DNA from: Adiantum capillus-veneris
Taxonomy: Eukaryota; Streptophyta; Polypodiopsida; Polypodiales; Pteridaceae
Assembly: GCA_014529385.2 (NCBI GenBank)
Contig: CM043962.1
Location: forward strand, 39,780,598 to 39,844,597
Length of the DNA stretch: 64,000 nt
Direction of reading: 5' to 3'
Of this stretch, positions 1 to 11,600 are shown piece by piece. Position numbers and translations under genes: made by a program. Under the pieces are notes generated by a model. That model saw only the letters and a list, made by a program, of their open reading frames with translations, was not told where the DNA came from and searched no databases. The first letter of the stretch is position 1; each line of letters opens with the position of its first letter.

Positions 1-41
1 TGGGTAGTCAACAGCCAGGAGGTTTCTCCGGTGAAGGACTA

Positions 42-584
42 ATGCTAGGAGGAAGTACCTCCCAAAACCCTTTGAACAATGCCAAGTTCACTATAATCTT
101 CTTAGAAGGAAAAAACTCTTGGGGAGCCCTAGTTTATGCTGACTATCGGGGACGCAAGTGTATTTGTATAGAGGAATGGCCTTCTCAGAGACTAGAGATA
201 ATTCAAGTCTATGATGATGGAGATAGACTCCGGGATGAAAAGGGGAACCACTATCTGATAGTTAGCAACCCGGAGGATTACAACAGGTATGGAGATAATG
301 TGGCAAAGGGAAAAATGGTCTCAAAAACTCAAGAGCCGCCTCCTAAAATTGATCGACTTGGAGCTCTTTTTATGTACGTTAAAAAAACAACCAGAGTCTC
401 TACCTATAATGAGAATGTGGGAATTTACAAGCATAAGAGAGAGGGAGTGGTATCTTATTTTCGATGCAAAGAACCCTACCCAAATGAATTGAGCAATGAC
501 AAGGTTCTTTACTTGTTCTCTTATGAAACTTCTATGGGGAAGGATATCATTTTTGTTGACAGGTACGGGCGAGAATACAAATGA
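42..584 (+). pseudogene. gag N-terminal ORF of the outer Ty3-type element
   Basis: An open frame of 180 codons with no recognised domain. Its C-terminal end (VDRYGREYK) matches the end of the first ORF of the nested copy (VDKYGREYK at about 14160-14190), which fixes it as the first gag-region ORF of this lineage. It ends at TGA 582-584. The following 485 bases up to 1070 hold no long frame but are Gln/Pro-rich in translation and probably represent broken gag linker. The role is inferred only from position, and the function of this N-terminal ORF is unknown. Confidence 0.6.
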
Positions 585-1069
585 ATTCTGCTCGAGGAGG
601 TAGATAAGGCAACAGTTCCAGAAACCTCAACATATGCCCCCGAAGAAGTACCAAGGTCCACCTATACCCCTAGCAAGTCCACAAATCCATTTTCAGAGGA
701 ATATGACGCAACATCACATTCTAACCACCAGCAGACGTTCAACTACTAGAACCAACAAGCAACCCAACCATCATTGCAGGCATGGCTTCAACAAAGTGCG
801 ACATTAGAACAAGACCAAAACAGAGGTGGTCATTCAGTCGTACAAGGGCTAAGAGGTTTACAAGAACCACCACACTATTCACAGTATCAAGGTGAGAGTA
901 AGCCAAAAACTCAAGAGTCGCCAGAGTCCAAAAGAGAACCCATAGAACCAGTTTGAAGAGATGAACCACCTCTTGCAAGAACCGTCAGAAATTATGGCTT
1001 AGGAGCACCTCTGGGAGAGGAACCCTCCCACTACCGAAGGCCAAAGGATGTATATCGAGTAGGACTCAG

Positions 1070-1750
1070 GTGAAAAAATGGGTAAACAAGAAATACACGG
1101 GAATCCCAGATCCTAGGGATCATGTAGCAGCCTTCGTGTGTGTAATTAGAGTTGAAGAAGTTTTGGACTTCCCTACTCAATTTGCAGGGTTTGGACTTAC
1201 CCTAGAAGAGGATGCCGCCACTTGGTTTGACTCTGCGGAGCGTAGAGATTTTGAGTGTATGGAGGAGGTTTTTGACGAGTTTATTGAGGAATTATCACAA
1301 AGGGGGATTGCTCATAATACAGTCTCACAAATCCATAAATTCAAACAGAAAGAAGGGGAATCTGTGCGAAAGGCAGCCCTACAACTAAAAAGATATGTGA
1401 AGTTCTGCCCGGTGGAGGAACTACCAACCCAGCCCCGACTTATGCTTATATTTATTCAAGGTCTGAGAAACACAGATCTCCAGAAAGACTTACATATGAA
1501 GAGGAGCACAACGTTAAATGAGTTAACTAAGGAATCTCTTTACCTTGTAGACAATTGTGCGGTCTACAAGGAGGGTGAATTCAAGGATCTTGATGATGAT
1601 TCATCCTCACAACAAAGTGGAAGCAAGTCCGCTAAGACAACACCAAGAGGAGAAGTAGTTGTAAGCCAGGAGCATCTTGTGGAAGAAGTGCTAAAAAAAA
1701 TGAATATGTATGCCAAGCCTCAGGCTAAGCAGCCGAAGTGGTGCAATTGA
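1070..1750 (+). pseudogene. Ty3-type gag capsid domain (outer element)
   Basis: A frame of 226 codons with the hallmarks of the retrotransposon gag (capsid-like) family: FGLTLEEDAATWF, a following helix FIEELSQRGIAHNTVSQ, then FKQKEGESVRKAALQLKRYV and the downstream FIQGLRN. The homologous block in the nested copy is at about 14570-15090. Gag forms the cytoplasmic particle that packages element RNA. The frame breaks at 1750, inside what should continue to the zinc-knuckle region. The first codon called here is not a demonstrated start; the frame is simply open from about 1070. Confidence 0.8.
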
Positions 1751-1922
1751 AGAAAAATGGACAAACCATGTGACAAAGGAATGTTATTATAACAAGGGAT
1801 ATGTGAGAGAGCGACCTTATGCTCCTCAAGCTCAGGTAGCATCTCCTCAAATCCCACCGATGCCTAGGTATTAAGCAGGTAACCTCCCAGGACCTGTAGG
1901 AGTTGAAAGACCACAACCAATA

Positions 1923-2902
1923 TTGGGGCAACAACCACCCCTACCAGGAGTACGACCAATCGGCATAAGATACGCACCAACGGTAAACGAACCAGAAGAG
2001 AAGTCTTTGGTACCTATGCATGCATATTACGAAGATCCCAATGGATATGCAGCAAATCCTATCTGTCATCCACCAGAAGAACCTAAGATGCAAGAACCTT
2101 GGAGCATGATTGGAAGTACAGGACCACCAACAGCTGCACAGGCTACAGGAGAAGGAAGATGCAACTTGGATGAACGAACATTGTTTTTCATAGCCAACGG
2201 AGGCATATGGACGGGCAGAGGCATGCGTATCAACAGAGAGGAGCTCAAGGAGCACCTCAACAGCCTAAGGGACCCTTCTATAAGTGTGGCGGAGATCATT
2301 GGCTAAGGAACTATCCTCACGATGAAATCATTAGAGTCAATGCGTATTGCACCGAGTGTGGGATTACTCACTTGATTCCTGATTGCCCTAAGAACCCGCG
2401 AAAAGGGGCAAAAACTACTTTGAACATGCTGGAAGCAGTGTCTTCCAGTGGAGGGTCAGAAAACGAGATAGTAATACCTATTCAGGCAGTCACAAGGGCA
2501 CAGACTCAAAGAAGAACAAACGAACCCATAATTGAAGAGCCAAAGACCGATGCCCCTAGTGCAGAATTGAAAAATCAAAGAAGCGCTTGGAAAGCTAGAA
2601 AGGCTCGTATGAAAGCCAAGAGAGAACGAGAGCAAACGGCTCTATCCGAGGAGTTAAAACACACAAAGGATAGATTGGAGCGGTTAGAGGATCGAACTAG
2701 TTTAAGTTCACACGCTGCTGCAACCATAGGGCCTAAGGAAATAGTGGAACCCAAAAGCGCAGGATCAGGAGGATTAGTACTGGTAGAAAAAGTAAATGAG
2801 CAGCTTGACGCACTTTTAAAAGCATATGAAGCCAGACTAAAAAACAACCAAAACCAAGAGCAAAGATGGATGACTTATCCATATGCGGAACTAGAAAAAT
2901 AG
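1923..2902 (+). pseudogene. gag nucleocapsid region with degenerate zinc knuckles (outer element)
   Basis: Two overlapping frames (1923-2306, then 2207-2902) together cover the linker and nucleic-acid-binding part of gag. The first knuckle reads FYKCGGDHWLRNY, having lost its first and last cysteines relative to the canonical CX2CX4HX4C seen in the nested copy (CYKCGGNHWAKNC). The second, YCTECGITHLIPDCP, keeps Cys/Cys/His/Cys. A charged coiled-coil-like stretch (KARKARMKAKREREQ) follows. The frame ends at TAG 2900-2902, where the nested copy has a glutamate codon. Confidence 0.75.
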
Positions 2903-2905
2903 AGG

Positions 2906-4620
2906 TTGGAAATGTGTCGAAAGATGATCGAAACAGCCCAATCCTTGATAGAAAACCCGCTTGGTAAACCTGCAAGTTGGCACGAGGTGCCAGCTCCAAC
3001 CCCTATCACACCAACTCTAGAGAAACAAACAGACACGAAGGAGGGACTCACGACTGCCTCAGAGTCTAGGAGAGAACCTATCATAATGCCAAATACAACA
3101 GATGAGACAATTGATGGTTGTCATCCTAAAACATTGGTAGGGATGGGTAAGAATTGTGACAGTCTAGATGACCTGTGGAATCAAATCCGGGTAGCAAATG
3201 AAGCTAACAGGGTGAACCACCAAATAAACAGCACTAGAAAGGAGAAAAATGAGGTCTTACCTCCCATTGAAGAATTTGAGGTAAGATCACAAATGAACTT
3301 TGATATGCATTCACAAGGAGAGGACCAGGGTTCAATTAGTTTGGGGCACAGCCAACCAGACTCGCTAAAAACTCTACCCTCTTACCTAGGGGAGTATGAA
3401 GCTAAGTTTGAGGTGAGAGCAATCCCATCTCAAAGACTTTCTCCTAACAGAGTAATGGATTCACAAGGGTTGATTGAGTTTTTGTCCACACCTGTGGCAT
3501 GCACAATCACGTTAGCCAAACTCCTAAGGTTACGACCAAACATGTGGATCACCGTAGGCAAATGCTTAGAAAAAAATTTGGAGTAAAAGACCCTACCTCG
3601 ACGCTTCAAGAAGGGATCAAAGAATTGGACAAGCCTCAACTAAACACTAGGCATGTACCTTTAAACAAGGTTGGAGAATATTGCGAGGGAGAAGATGGAA
3701 ATACCACACTACCAGTAGAATTCCAGGGAGTAGTTTCCAAAGCTATTCTTGATAGTGGAGCGGGAGTCGCTATCGCCACCAAAGAAATCTGGAAAAAATG
3801 GGGAAAACCGGCTTTGAGATCTACCAGAATGAAATTGCAACTGGCAGATGGGTTCATGGAAAAGCCTCTAGGACTTTTAGAAAAAGTAATTGTCACCTCT
3901 TGCGGAATCGAGTATGAGCATACATTTGTAATAGTTGATTTCGACAAAAAGAACAATTACGAGATCATCTTGGGAAGACTATTCATGAGACAATTAAAGA
4001 TGGTACAGGATTGGGGTTATGACCACATATACCTCAGGCATGGAGAGACCACAACCAAAATATACCTAGAAGACCATAGTTACAAGGATGTGAACCAGAC
4101 ACCAGTGAAAGAGTTTGATTCAGCTACATTGGCAGGGTTTGAACTCCCAGCATGGTTAGGGCATATAAAAGAGCTATGGATGTGCAGAGCTTCACATTGT
4201 GGAAGCTTGAAAAGAGAGGAATGCATCTTAGAAAGAGCTATTGAGGACAAGGATTATATCCCAGAACCTTTTCCTGAAGATGCCTTAAAACCTCTGGAAT
4301 GGGAACACATACTAGCAACATTGGATGTCTGTACCATTACAGATAGCCCAACAACAAAATTATGTGATAAGGATGGCTATGATGTGCTACCCTATTACAT
4401 GGTAAACCTTGTACCAGTAGGAGATGAGAATGTACACTCACCAGAACAGGAAGAGTTTTATAACTCCTATGAGCATCTGGAAGTAAGTAACAATGCAGAT
4501 AATGAGTGTTCAGACAGCTCAAGCGAGTGTGGGGAGACAACCGCAGATATCAAGTTTTATGATTTTGCCAGGAATGCTATAGAAAAAAAAGAGCAGAAAA
4601 CAAAATTAGAGAAAACTTGA
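2906..4620 (+). pseudogene. gag-protease linker and retropepsin PR1 (outer element)
   Basis: The frame 2906-3586 (linker; TLPSYLGEYEAKFEVRAIPS) shifts near 3570 into 3499-4620. The second frame holds the protease: NKVGEYCEGEDGNTTLPVEF, then the catalytic D-S-G at 3751-3759 in AILDSGAGVAIATKEIW, the flap-side stretch VTSCGIEYEHTF, and the ILGRLFMRQLKM strand. These are the order and motifs of a retropepsin, the aspartic protease that matures Gag-Pol. Downstream comes a conserved region unique to this lineage (ELWMCRASHCGS; YIPEPFPEDALKPLEWEHILATLDVC), nearly the same in the nested copy at about 20020-20180. Confidence 0.85.
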
Positions 4621-5087
4621 TTCCTAGGATAGAAGACAAAACTCACTATCTAATGCTTGTCAAGGTAGAGGATTGTGTAAAAGACCAAATATTAGGGAGA
4701 TTCTCAAGAGTTCGAAGGGAAAGAACACATGAGGAAATAAAACAAGCACGAAAAACTAAAATAGGAACAAAATCAAGAAAATATCAACAATCAAAACAGG
4801 AAAAGACAAAAGATCCAGAGTGGACCAAAATGGAGCGTAAAAAGAAATACCAAGAACTTAAATGGACGTTACGAGAGGTATGGACTACTGAGGGAGAAAG
4901 TGAAGGTAAGGAGGATTCAGAAAAAGGAAACATGAATGTACCGTCCCACTATAAAAAATTCACCATCCAAGACAGAAAAATCATAATAACACCATCAGTA
5001 AGGGAAAAGAATAAATCAAGAATCTTACGATGGACCGGAAAGTGCAAAACGAATTGACCTTGCTACGCCAGGTGAAGAGCCTCAGCG
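4617..5087 (+). pseudogene. Lys-rich linker between PR1 and reverse transcriptase (outer element)
   Basis: A very basic frame (many Lys/Arg/Glu, 146 codons to 5057) follows PR1. In another frame its end reads KRIDLATPGEEPQRV, the type of sequence seen just before the RT domain of Ty3-type polyproteins. It stops at the LTR of the nested element; the complementary continuation (PVYIATDLEPEE) is at 24228. No enzyme motif is present. Confidence 0.55.
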
Positions 5088-6030
5088 TGCTTTTTGGAGG
5101 TGATAACAACATACAAGTGCCCACCTAGCCAAGGCGCCCGTTGGGTCAACTGGCCAAAGTTTTGATGTGGTCACATTATTTTCCGATGTTTAATACATCA
5201 AACCCTGTAAAAGCCTAATGTCAATCGTCTATGTCAAGTCTAAGTCAAAGATGTAATTTTTCCAATGATGTATATAAAGGTCCATGAGAAGTTGGCCGGC
5301 CGGCCACTTTAGAAAGCCCTAGGTATATAATACACTAAGGTTAGTGGGAAAGGGATATTATTCTTTTGGAAGATAAGTGACTATTGCGTGACGCACAGAG
5401 AGATACCTCTTTGCTCCAACCTGTAATCATTGCTTCTGTGGCTACGGTAATCCAAATTCAGTTTTGTCTCTTGCATTGTGTTCCTCTTACTCTACTCTTT
5501 TATTCAAGTGTAAGCATTTAAGATTCGGTGAAGGTTTCAAACGCATCCATTTAGGCCTTAAATCGCTATTTTGAGTGTTTATATGTGTATTTTATGTTGT
5601 TTTGACCCTAGGAGAGGCTTTAGGGACCCAAAAACGACCCTTTAGGATCATCCGTTTACTATTTTTGCATACTGTGGGACGAACGATTGCGATTTTTGTA
5701 CCTCTCCAGAATGTTGTGACAGTGATAGGATATGTTCCTGATAGTCCCTTGTAGCTTCCCTTCAAGTTTTGTGCAATTCCGATATGATTTGCATGGTAAA
5801 CGGGCGTGATGACTGTAGAGCTGTGTAGAAGGACATAGGCAGATTACTTGGCTTTGGTGCGATTGATTTGCTTGTAGAGTTAGTAGTTGCATCTCTTCGA
5901 GTTCACTTCATTAGGATTGACACACTAGTGAGTTTCCATGCCTCATCCGAGTCGCTTCCCCTGTATCGATAAATTTATGTTGATGCTTGAGAGCTATGCT
6001 ATGGACGTCCGTCGCGGCGACCCGCAAACA
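5088..6030 (+). repeat. 5' LTR of the nested Ty3-type element
   Basis: Near-identical to 23290-24227. The right end is CCCGCAAACA followed at once by a primer-binding site. The left end is damaged: it reads TGCTTTTTGGAGG where the 3' copy reads TGTTTGGAGG, so the TGTTTG/CAAACA terminal inversion is intact only in the 3' copy. Many differences from the 3' LTR are C/T changes, as expected from methylated, silenced DNA. Confidence 0.9.
5271..5278 (+). promoter_or_regulatory. TATA box of the 5' LTR
   Basis: TATATAAA followed by GG inside the LTR, about 180 bases from its left end. In the 3' LTR the same site reads TATGTAAA. A second TATATAA lies at 5324-5330. A 12-bp GGCCGGCCGGCC palindrome at about 5296-5307 lies between them and is altered in the 3' LTR. 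Confidence 0.5.
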
Positions 6031-6031
6031 T

Positions 6032-6049
6032 TGGCGCCATTTCCGGGGA
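6032..6049 (+). other. Primer-binding site, tRNA-Asp type
   Basis: TGGCGCCATTTCCGGGGA starts two bases after the LTR. It matches the tRNA-Asp-type primer site known from plant Ty3-type Athila/Tat-like elements (TGGCGCCGTTGCCGGGGA) at 16 of 18 positions by eye. This marks the start of minus-strand DNA synthesis and confirms that 5088-6030 is a 5' LTR. Confidence 0.8.
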
Positions 6050-8112
6050 ATGAATCTTAGGTGATGAGTGACCGAGTGCGTATTCAGAGTTTTCCTATTG
6101 TTCCAAAAGATAATTTCCATTCCATTTACATTTCAGTGAAGCATCTAGACAGGGGTTTAGTGCTTAGTGGAGTCTAGGGTCGGTGGACTGGCTAGATCTA
6201 CTCTTGAGAGATATAGGGAGTTGTGAGTGAGGTTGCTTTAAGCATATTTGCTCTTCAAATTTCTTTGTATTGATTGAGTACTGATCCATCATCCGTTTTT
6301 TATCCTGTTTGTTTTGTTTGATTCATTTTCTTATGTTCTTTCATTTCTGTACTTAGGAGTAGGATAAGTAAATCACATTCCAGTCACATTTGGGGCAAAA
6401 GTCAGAGCCAAAAAACCAGAAAAACCATAACTTTGGCAAAAGGGCCATAAGACTCTGAAATTAGAAAATCTGACCAAACAGAGCTGAAATTGATTCAAAT
6501 CACAAAGTGGTAGCACCAAACACTGGGAAATACTTGTCAGAGAGAGACTGTAAAATTTTATCAAATTTGGCCCAGGTACTACGATCGCGATCGGTGTACC
6601 TCAGTGTCAGAATTGTACAAGATTTGACATGTGCCTTCCTGATAAGATTCTAAACAAGTTTGTATAAAGCAACCACACCCAAAAACATCAAAAATCAAGG
6701 AAATCAGACCACTTGGGTAAAACTAGCCTGACAGACCCAGAAACTGTAAAATCTTGACTTTGGATGATCCTAATGCAAAAAGACTTGGGGGATAGGCTTA
6801 AAACATCAGTGTCTACAAGCATGCCAAATTTGGTCTAATTTGGGCTCAAAACTACGATCGCGATCGGTGTACCTAAGTGCCAAATTTTGACCAGATTTCA
6901 TCTGTGGGATCCTCAAGTGTATACAAACATAAAATTCTAAAGGACCTAGGGTCAAAAACCGCAAAAAACAAGTCAAAACCACTGAATACAGATCCAAGTC
7001 AAAAACTGCTAAACTGGCATAGAAATTGACTTTCAATAGACCAAAACACATCAAAACTGGGATGAAACCATGCAGAGGGATATCATGTGCATAGGACAAT
7101 CCTAGGTATCTCTCAAATCCCAAATCAAACATCAAAATCAATCAAACCAGACAAAATTGGAAAATCAGGCACTTCAGACCAAGAAACTGTAAATTCTTGA
7201 CTTTTTTTAGTCCAAATTCAAAAGTGTGGGCAGGTAGTCTTAAAATAGCCTGGTGAACAAGCTGGTGAAGTTTCATCCAATTTGGGCTCCAAACTACGAT
7301 CGTGATCGGTGTACCTCAGTCCCAGATTTTGACCAGACTTTACCCACACATACACCTAGGTTATATAAGACACTAGGAGTTTTCAAAATGCAAAAAAGTG
7401 ACCAAAATAGCCAAAAATAGCAGACAGTCAGAAAACCACTGCAACAGACCAAGATCTGGTAAAAACTTGACTTTTTCTTGTCCAAATTCAAAAAGATTTG
7501 GGGAGTAGACTGTACACATCATTGTCTACCACATCCACAAGTTTCATCCAATTTGGGCTCCAAAGCACGATCGCGATCGATGTACCATAGTGACATTTTG
7601 AGTTCAGACTTGGTGAGTAGGTAGCTAATGACTAGACAAACAACTTTCTCAAAAGAACCAGGGTCAAAAAACCAAAAGACAGTTGTCAAATAGGGCAAAC
7701 ACTGATCACTGATTCTTCAAACCAAAATTTTGAAAAAATTCAAGTTTTTGTGATCCAAATGCAAAATGGGTTTGGGAATAGACTAACCATACCCATGTCT
7801 ATCAACTCCTGAAATTTCATGCAAAAAGGAGCTGGAACTACGATCGCGATCGGTGTACCCCAGTGACATTTTGGATTGAAAATTTATGAGTAGGTAGCTG
7901 ACATCTAGTGCAACATATTTTCTAAAAGGAGCAAGGTCAAAAAAGCAAAAGAAAGTTGTCAAAAGTCCCAGTTACACAATCAGGCCAATAGCCGCAAAAC
8001 CACCTGGGACTTGGGTTTTCATTGGTCAAAACATCTCCAAATTCAAAAATACAAAGACACTTGGTATCAAGACATCAAGGGCTAGCTACTGTGCAGAAAT
8101 CTTCCAAATTTG

Positions 8113-8339
8113 TGTTACCATATACATGTGGTAGTGATGTGTGTGAACACACTAGGACCACCGGGGCATTTTTTCCCTCTTTAGGAGGTTTTTTCCCCCG
8201 TCCATTGTATATACGCCCATCACTCTAGGGCTATCTATCTTTCCATTGCACACTAAGTAACACACTCTCTATTGTGTGCCTTGAGCTTCCTTCATCTTCT
8301 CCAAGCTGTGTGCGTTTCTCTGCAACCCTAATTCCAACA
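8113..8339 (+). repeat. 5' LTR of the copia element
   Basis: A 227-bp terminal repeat bounded by TGTT and AACA. It contains the pyrimidine-rich segments and TTGTATATACGCCC, a possible TATA-type promoter. It is directly followed by the primer-binding site. Confidence 0.95.
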
Positions 8340-8341
8340 AT

Positions 8342-8353
8342 TGGTATCAGAGC
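8342..8353 (+). other. Primer-binding site, initiator tRNA-Met type
   Basis: TGGTATCAGAGC lies two bases after the LTR and is the standard plant copia primer site complementary to the 3' end of initiator tRNA-Met. Confidence 0.93.
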
Positions 8354-8619
8354 AGGTCACGTCCTCCCGGGCTTAGTCGCTAGCTGCTCCAGCACACGCT
8401 TGCTCACTTTCTCCGATTTCAGTGAGCTTTGGCGAGCGTTCGCACTATAGGCAGTACTGCACATGCTATTTCGTCATTTTGTGCAGAATTTTTGTCAGTG
8501 CCGTTTTCTGCATAACAGGTGCCTTATAGTCTTCTACGGTTTGTGCTATATAGCACAGGTTGTTCCCGCTCCGTTTCTCCTATTTTCGGGCAGTTTTCAC
8601 ATCAGGTGCAGCATTTACC

Positions 8620-11600
8620 ATGGCTGACAACAACAACACAGATGTGTTCAAGATGTTTGCTGTTGAGGACAGGTTGGATGGGGACAACTACCCTATGTGG
8701 GCTTATATGATGCAACATGTTCTTGTGTCAAAGGGTGTCTGGAACATTGTGCAGGGCATTGATGTACGTCCTGGTTCTGAGGATGTAGGCGATGTTGAGG
8801 ATGTTGCAGGTCTTGCTGCAAGGATTGTAGCTGTTAGAGTTGTTTTGCCTACGGCAGAACAAGCTCGTTGGGATGTTAAGGATGTGCAGGCTCATACATT
8901 GATTGCGTTGTCTGTGAAGCGCACCATTGTTCCTCACATCCGTTCAGCAAAATCTGCAAAACAGGCTTGGGATATTCTAGCAGGTCTTTATGCAAGCCGC
9001 AATGAGGCTAAAATTGCTTTGCTGCGTAAAGAGCTGGAGTCGAAGATTATGCATGAGGAAGATGATATGGACACTTTCCTTGCTAGTGTCAAGGATATCA
9101 ATGAGCAACTCATTTCTGCAGGTGAAGTCATTTCGGATAGTTCCCTTGTGCAGACTGTTCTTGATGCCTTACCAGATTCTTACCAGACTTTTGCTATTAC
9201 TTGGAGACTTATGACCCAAGGAAATCCTGAAGTTGTCAAGTTTGATGCATTATGCACATTGCTGTTGCAAGAGTCACTTTCTAGAAAAAACAGGACTAGG
9301 CAGCGTGCAGTTGAACAGGCTTTTACTGCTTCTCAAAGAAAGGGTGGTAACAGCAATGCAGCCACTTCTTATGGTTCTGCTGCGAGTGCCAAAAATTATG
9401 TTCCTAATGCTTCTGCTGGCAGCAATTCATCTGGAAATTCTGGTGATAAGGGAAAAAAGAATATGCGTTGCCATTATTGTAAAGCCAATGATCACTTGAT
9501 CAAGTCGTGTCCTAAGTTGAAGGCCAAAGAGGCTAAGAAGAAAGAGGGTGGTTCCACTGCAAATGCTGGTTCCACTACAAATGCAGCCATTGTTGAGTCT
9601 TCTGTGAAAGGAGACTGTGTTGCTGATGTTGATGCAGAATGGGCTTTTAGCGCAGAGTGCACTTACAATCCTGTTGTCCATGATGCATGCTTGTCAGTTG
9701 CTGCAGATTCACATGTGTGGTATTTCGACAATGGTGCTACAAAGCACATTACCTCACATTGTGAATTTTTTACCTCTCTCGAGTCTGTCCCTCATGGGAA
9801 TTTAGTCACTTGTGCCAACAACGCCTCTTATCCAGTTCAGGGAGTTGGAAAGATTGTGCTCACTGCTGTTAATGGCAGTTCCTTCACACTTGTTGATGCA
9901 CTTTATGTACCTGGGATCAAGAAGAATCTCTTGTCTATATCCGCACTTGCTAGACTTGGACTTGTAGTCAAATTTATGGATGAGAGATGTACAGTTCATG
10001 ATCTCAGTTTTGGTGATGAAATTGTTGCATCTGGGCTTTTGTGTCGTGGGCTGTATAATCTCACTTTGTATGACAAGTGTGGACAAAATTTTGCAAATGC
10101 TGTTGCAGATTCAAGGGCTATTTCAGATGCAAAACTTTGGCATGCACATTTTGGTCATCTAAATTTTTCCAGTTTGCTGCGTTTGCAGAAATCTGATATG
10201 GTTGCTTCTTTGCCACCTCTTGAAGCACCTGTCAAACATGTTTGTGAAGGCTGTATTTTGGGTAAGATGCAGCGTTCTAAATTTCCAAAGGATGGTTCAG
10301 TTCGGGCCACATGTAGATTGCAGCTTGTGCATAGTGATGTTTGTGGGCCAATGCAAACTCCGTCATTGGGCAATTACCTGTACTTCGTGACTTTCATTGA
10401 TGATTACTCCGGGAATGCATGGGTATTTCTACTTAAAGCGAAGTCCGAAGTTTTTATGTGCTTCAAACAATTTTTGGCTATGGCTAAAAATGTCTCGAAA
10501 TGTACTATGGGCACCCTCCGTTCCGATCGAGGGGGGGAGTATATGTCTCATGAATTTAATGCATTTCTAGCTAGTCGTGGGATAAAACACCAATGTACAG
10601 TGCCTTATACACCTCAGCAAAATGGTGTTGCTGAGAGCAAAAACAGGTCACTGACGGAAAAGGCACAATGTATGGTCAAAAGTCAAGCTTTGCCACATTC
10701 TTTTTGGCTTGAGGCCATCATGTGTGCCACTTATGTACTTAACGGGTGTCCTACGAAATCTTTGCAGTCTATTACTCCATATGAAGCATGGAATGATAGA
10801 AAGCCTTCTATTGAGCACATGCGTGTTTTTGGATGTTTGGCATATGCTTTGGTGCCACAAGTGTAGTGCAAAAAATTGGATGATAAGGCTGTCAAATGTA
10901 TTTTTGTTGGTTATAGTGCTGAAAGCAAAGGTTACAGGTTGTATCATCCGCAAACAAAACGTATTCTGGTTTCACGAGATGTAGTGTTTGTGGAAGATTC
11001 TATTCAGCCCTTGCTGTCATGTACTAGAGACAGTAATGTAAGCTCACAGGACATTTATGACACTTTGTTGCCTCTTTTCAGTGGTGGAAATACGAATGTA
11101 AGTTCCAATGAGGCAAATGTACAGCCTATGGGGGTTTCTGAAAATGTTTTAGATCAGCCTATTACTGATGCAGATGTACATGATGTACTTGATGAGGAAA
11201 GGGCTGAAAATGAGCAGGCTAGAGGTATGCCAAAATGGCTGGTGCACACTTTGCGTGACAGTAAATTGGATGCACCTTTGTCTAGTCGTACTCGTTCAGG
11301 CTCTTGCCATGCATCTTATGCATGAGATTGTTATGCTTTGGCTGTGTCTAGCTTACATGATGTTGAGGAGCCTCTATCTTTTGATCAAGCATAGAATTCA
11401 AAAAATTGGATGGCTACCATGCAATCAGAATATGATGCACTTATAGAAAATGACACATGGACTTTATGTGATTTGCCTCCTGGAAAAAAGGCCATTGGTA
11501 CGAAGTGGGTTTACAAGTTGAAACGCAAGCCGGATGGTGAGATCGATCGCCATAAGGCTCGACTTGTTGCAAAGGGTTATGCACAGCAAAAAGGCATAGA

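Larger units (their letters stand above)
1..5087 (+). mobile_element. Outer Ty3/gypsy-type element, 5' coding segment
   Basis: A decayed gag-protease region that starts before the window; no LTR is visible on its left. Its coding blocks match, in the same order, those of the nested element at 13678-20762, so both belong to one lineage. The reading stops at about 5087, where the 19.1-kb related element is inserted, and the next expected block (the stretch just upstream of reverse transcriptase) resumes at 24228. Several frameshifts and in-frame stops show it is dead. It is the oldest layer here because everything to 24227 lies within it. Confidence 0.85.

Noticed and set aside
6050-8100. CRISPR-like regular spacing of a short palindromic repeat in the leader (and at 27241-28292)
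   Set aside because: The period is ~272-286 bp with diverged repeat flanks, not 20-40-bp repeats with unique spacers, and the context is a plant LTR element.
8560-8619. N-terminal extension of the copia frame
   Set aside because: The frame is open but has no ATG; ATG 8620 starts a typical copia gag, so the extension was left out.
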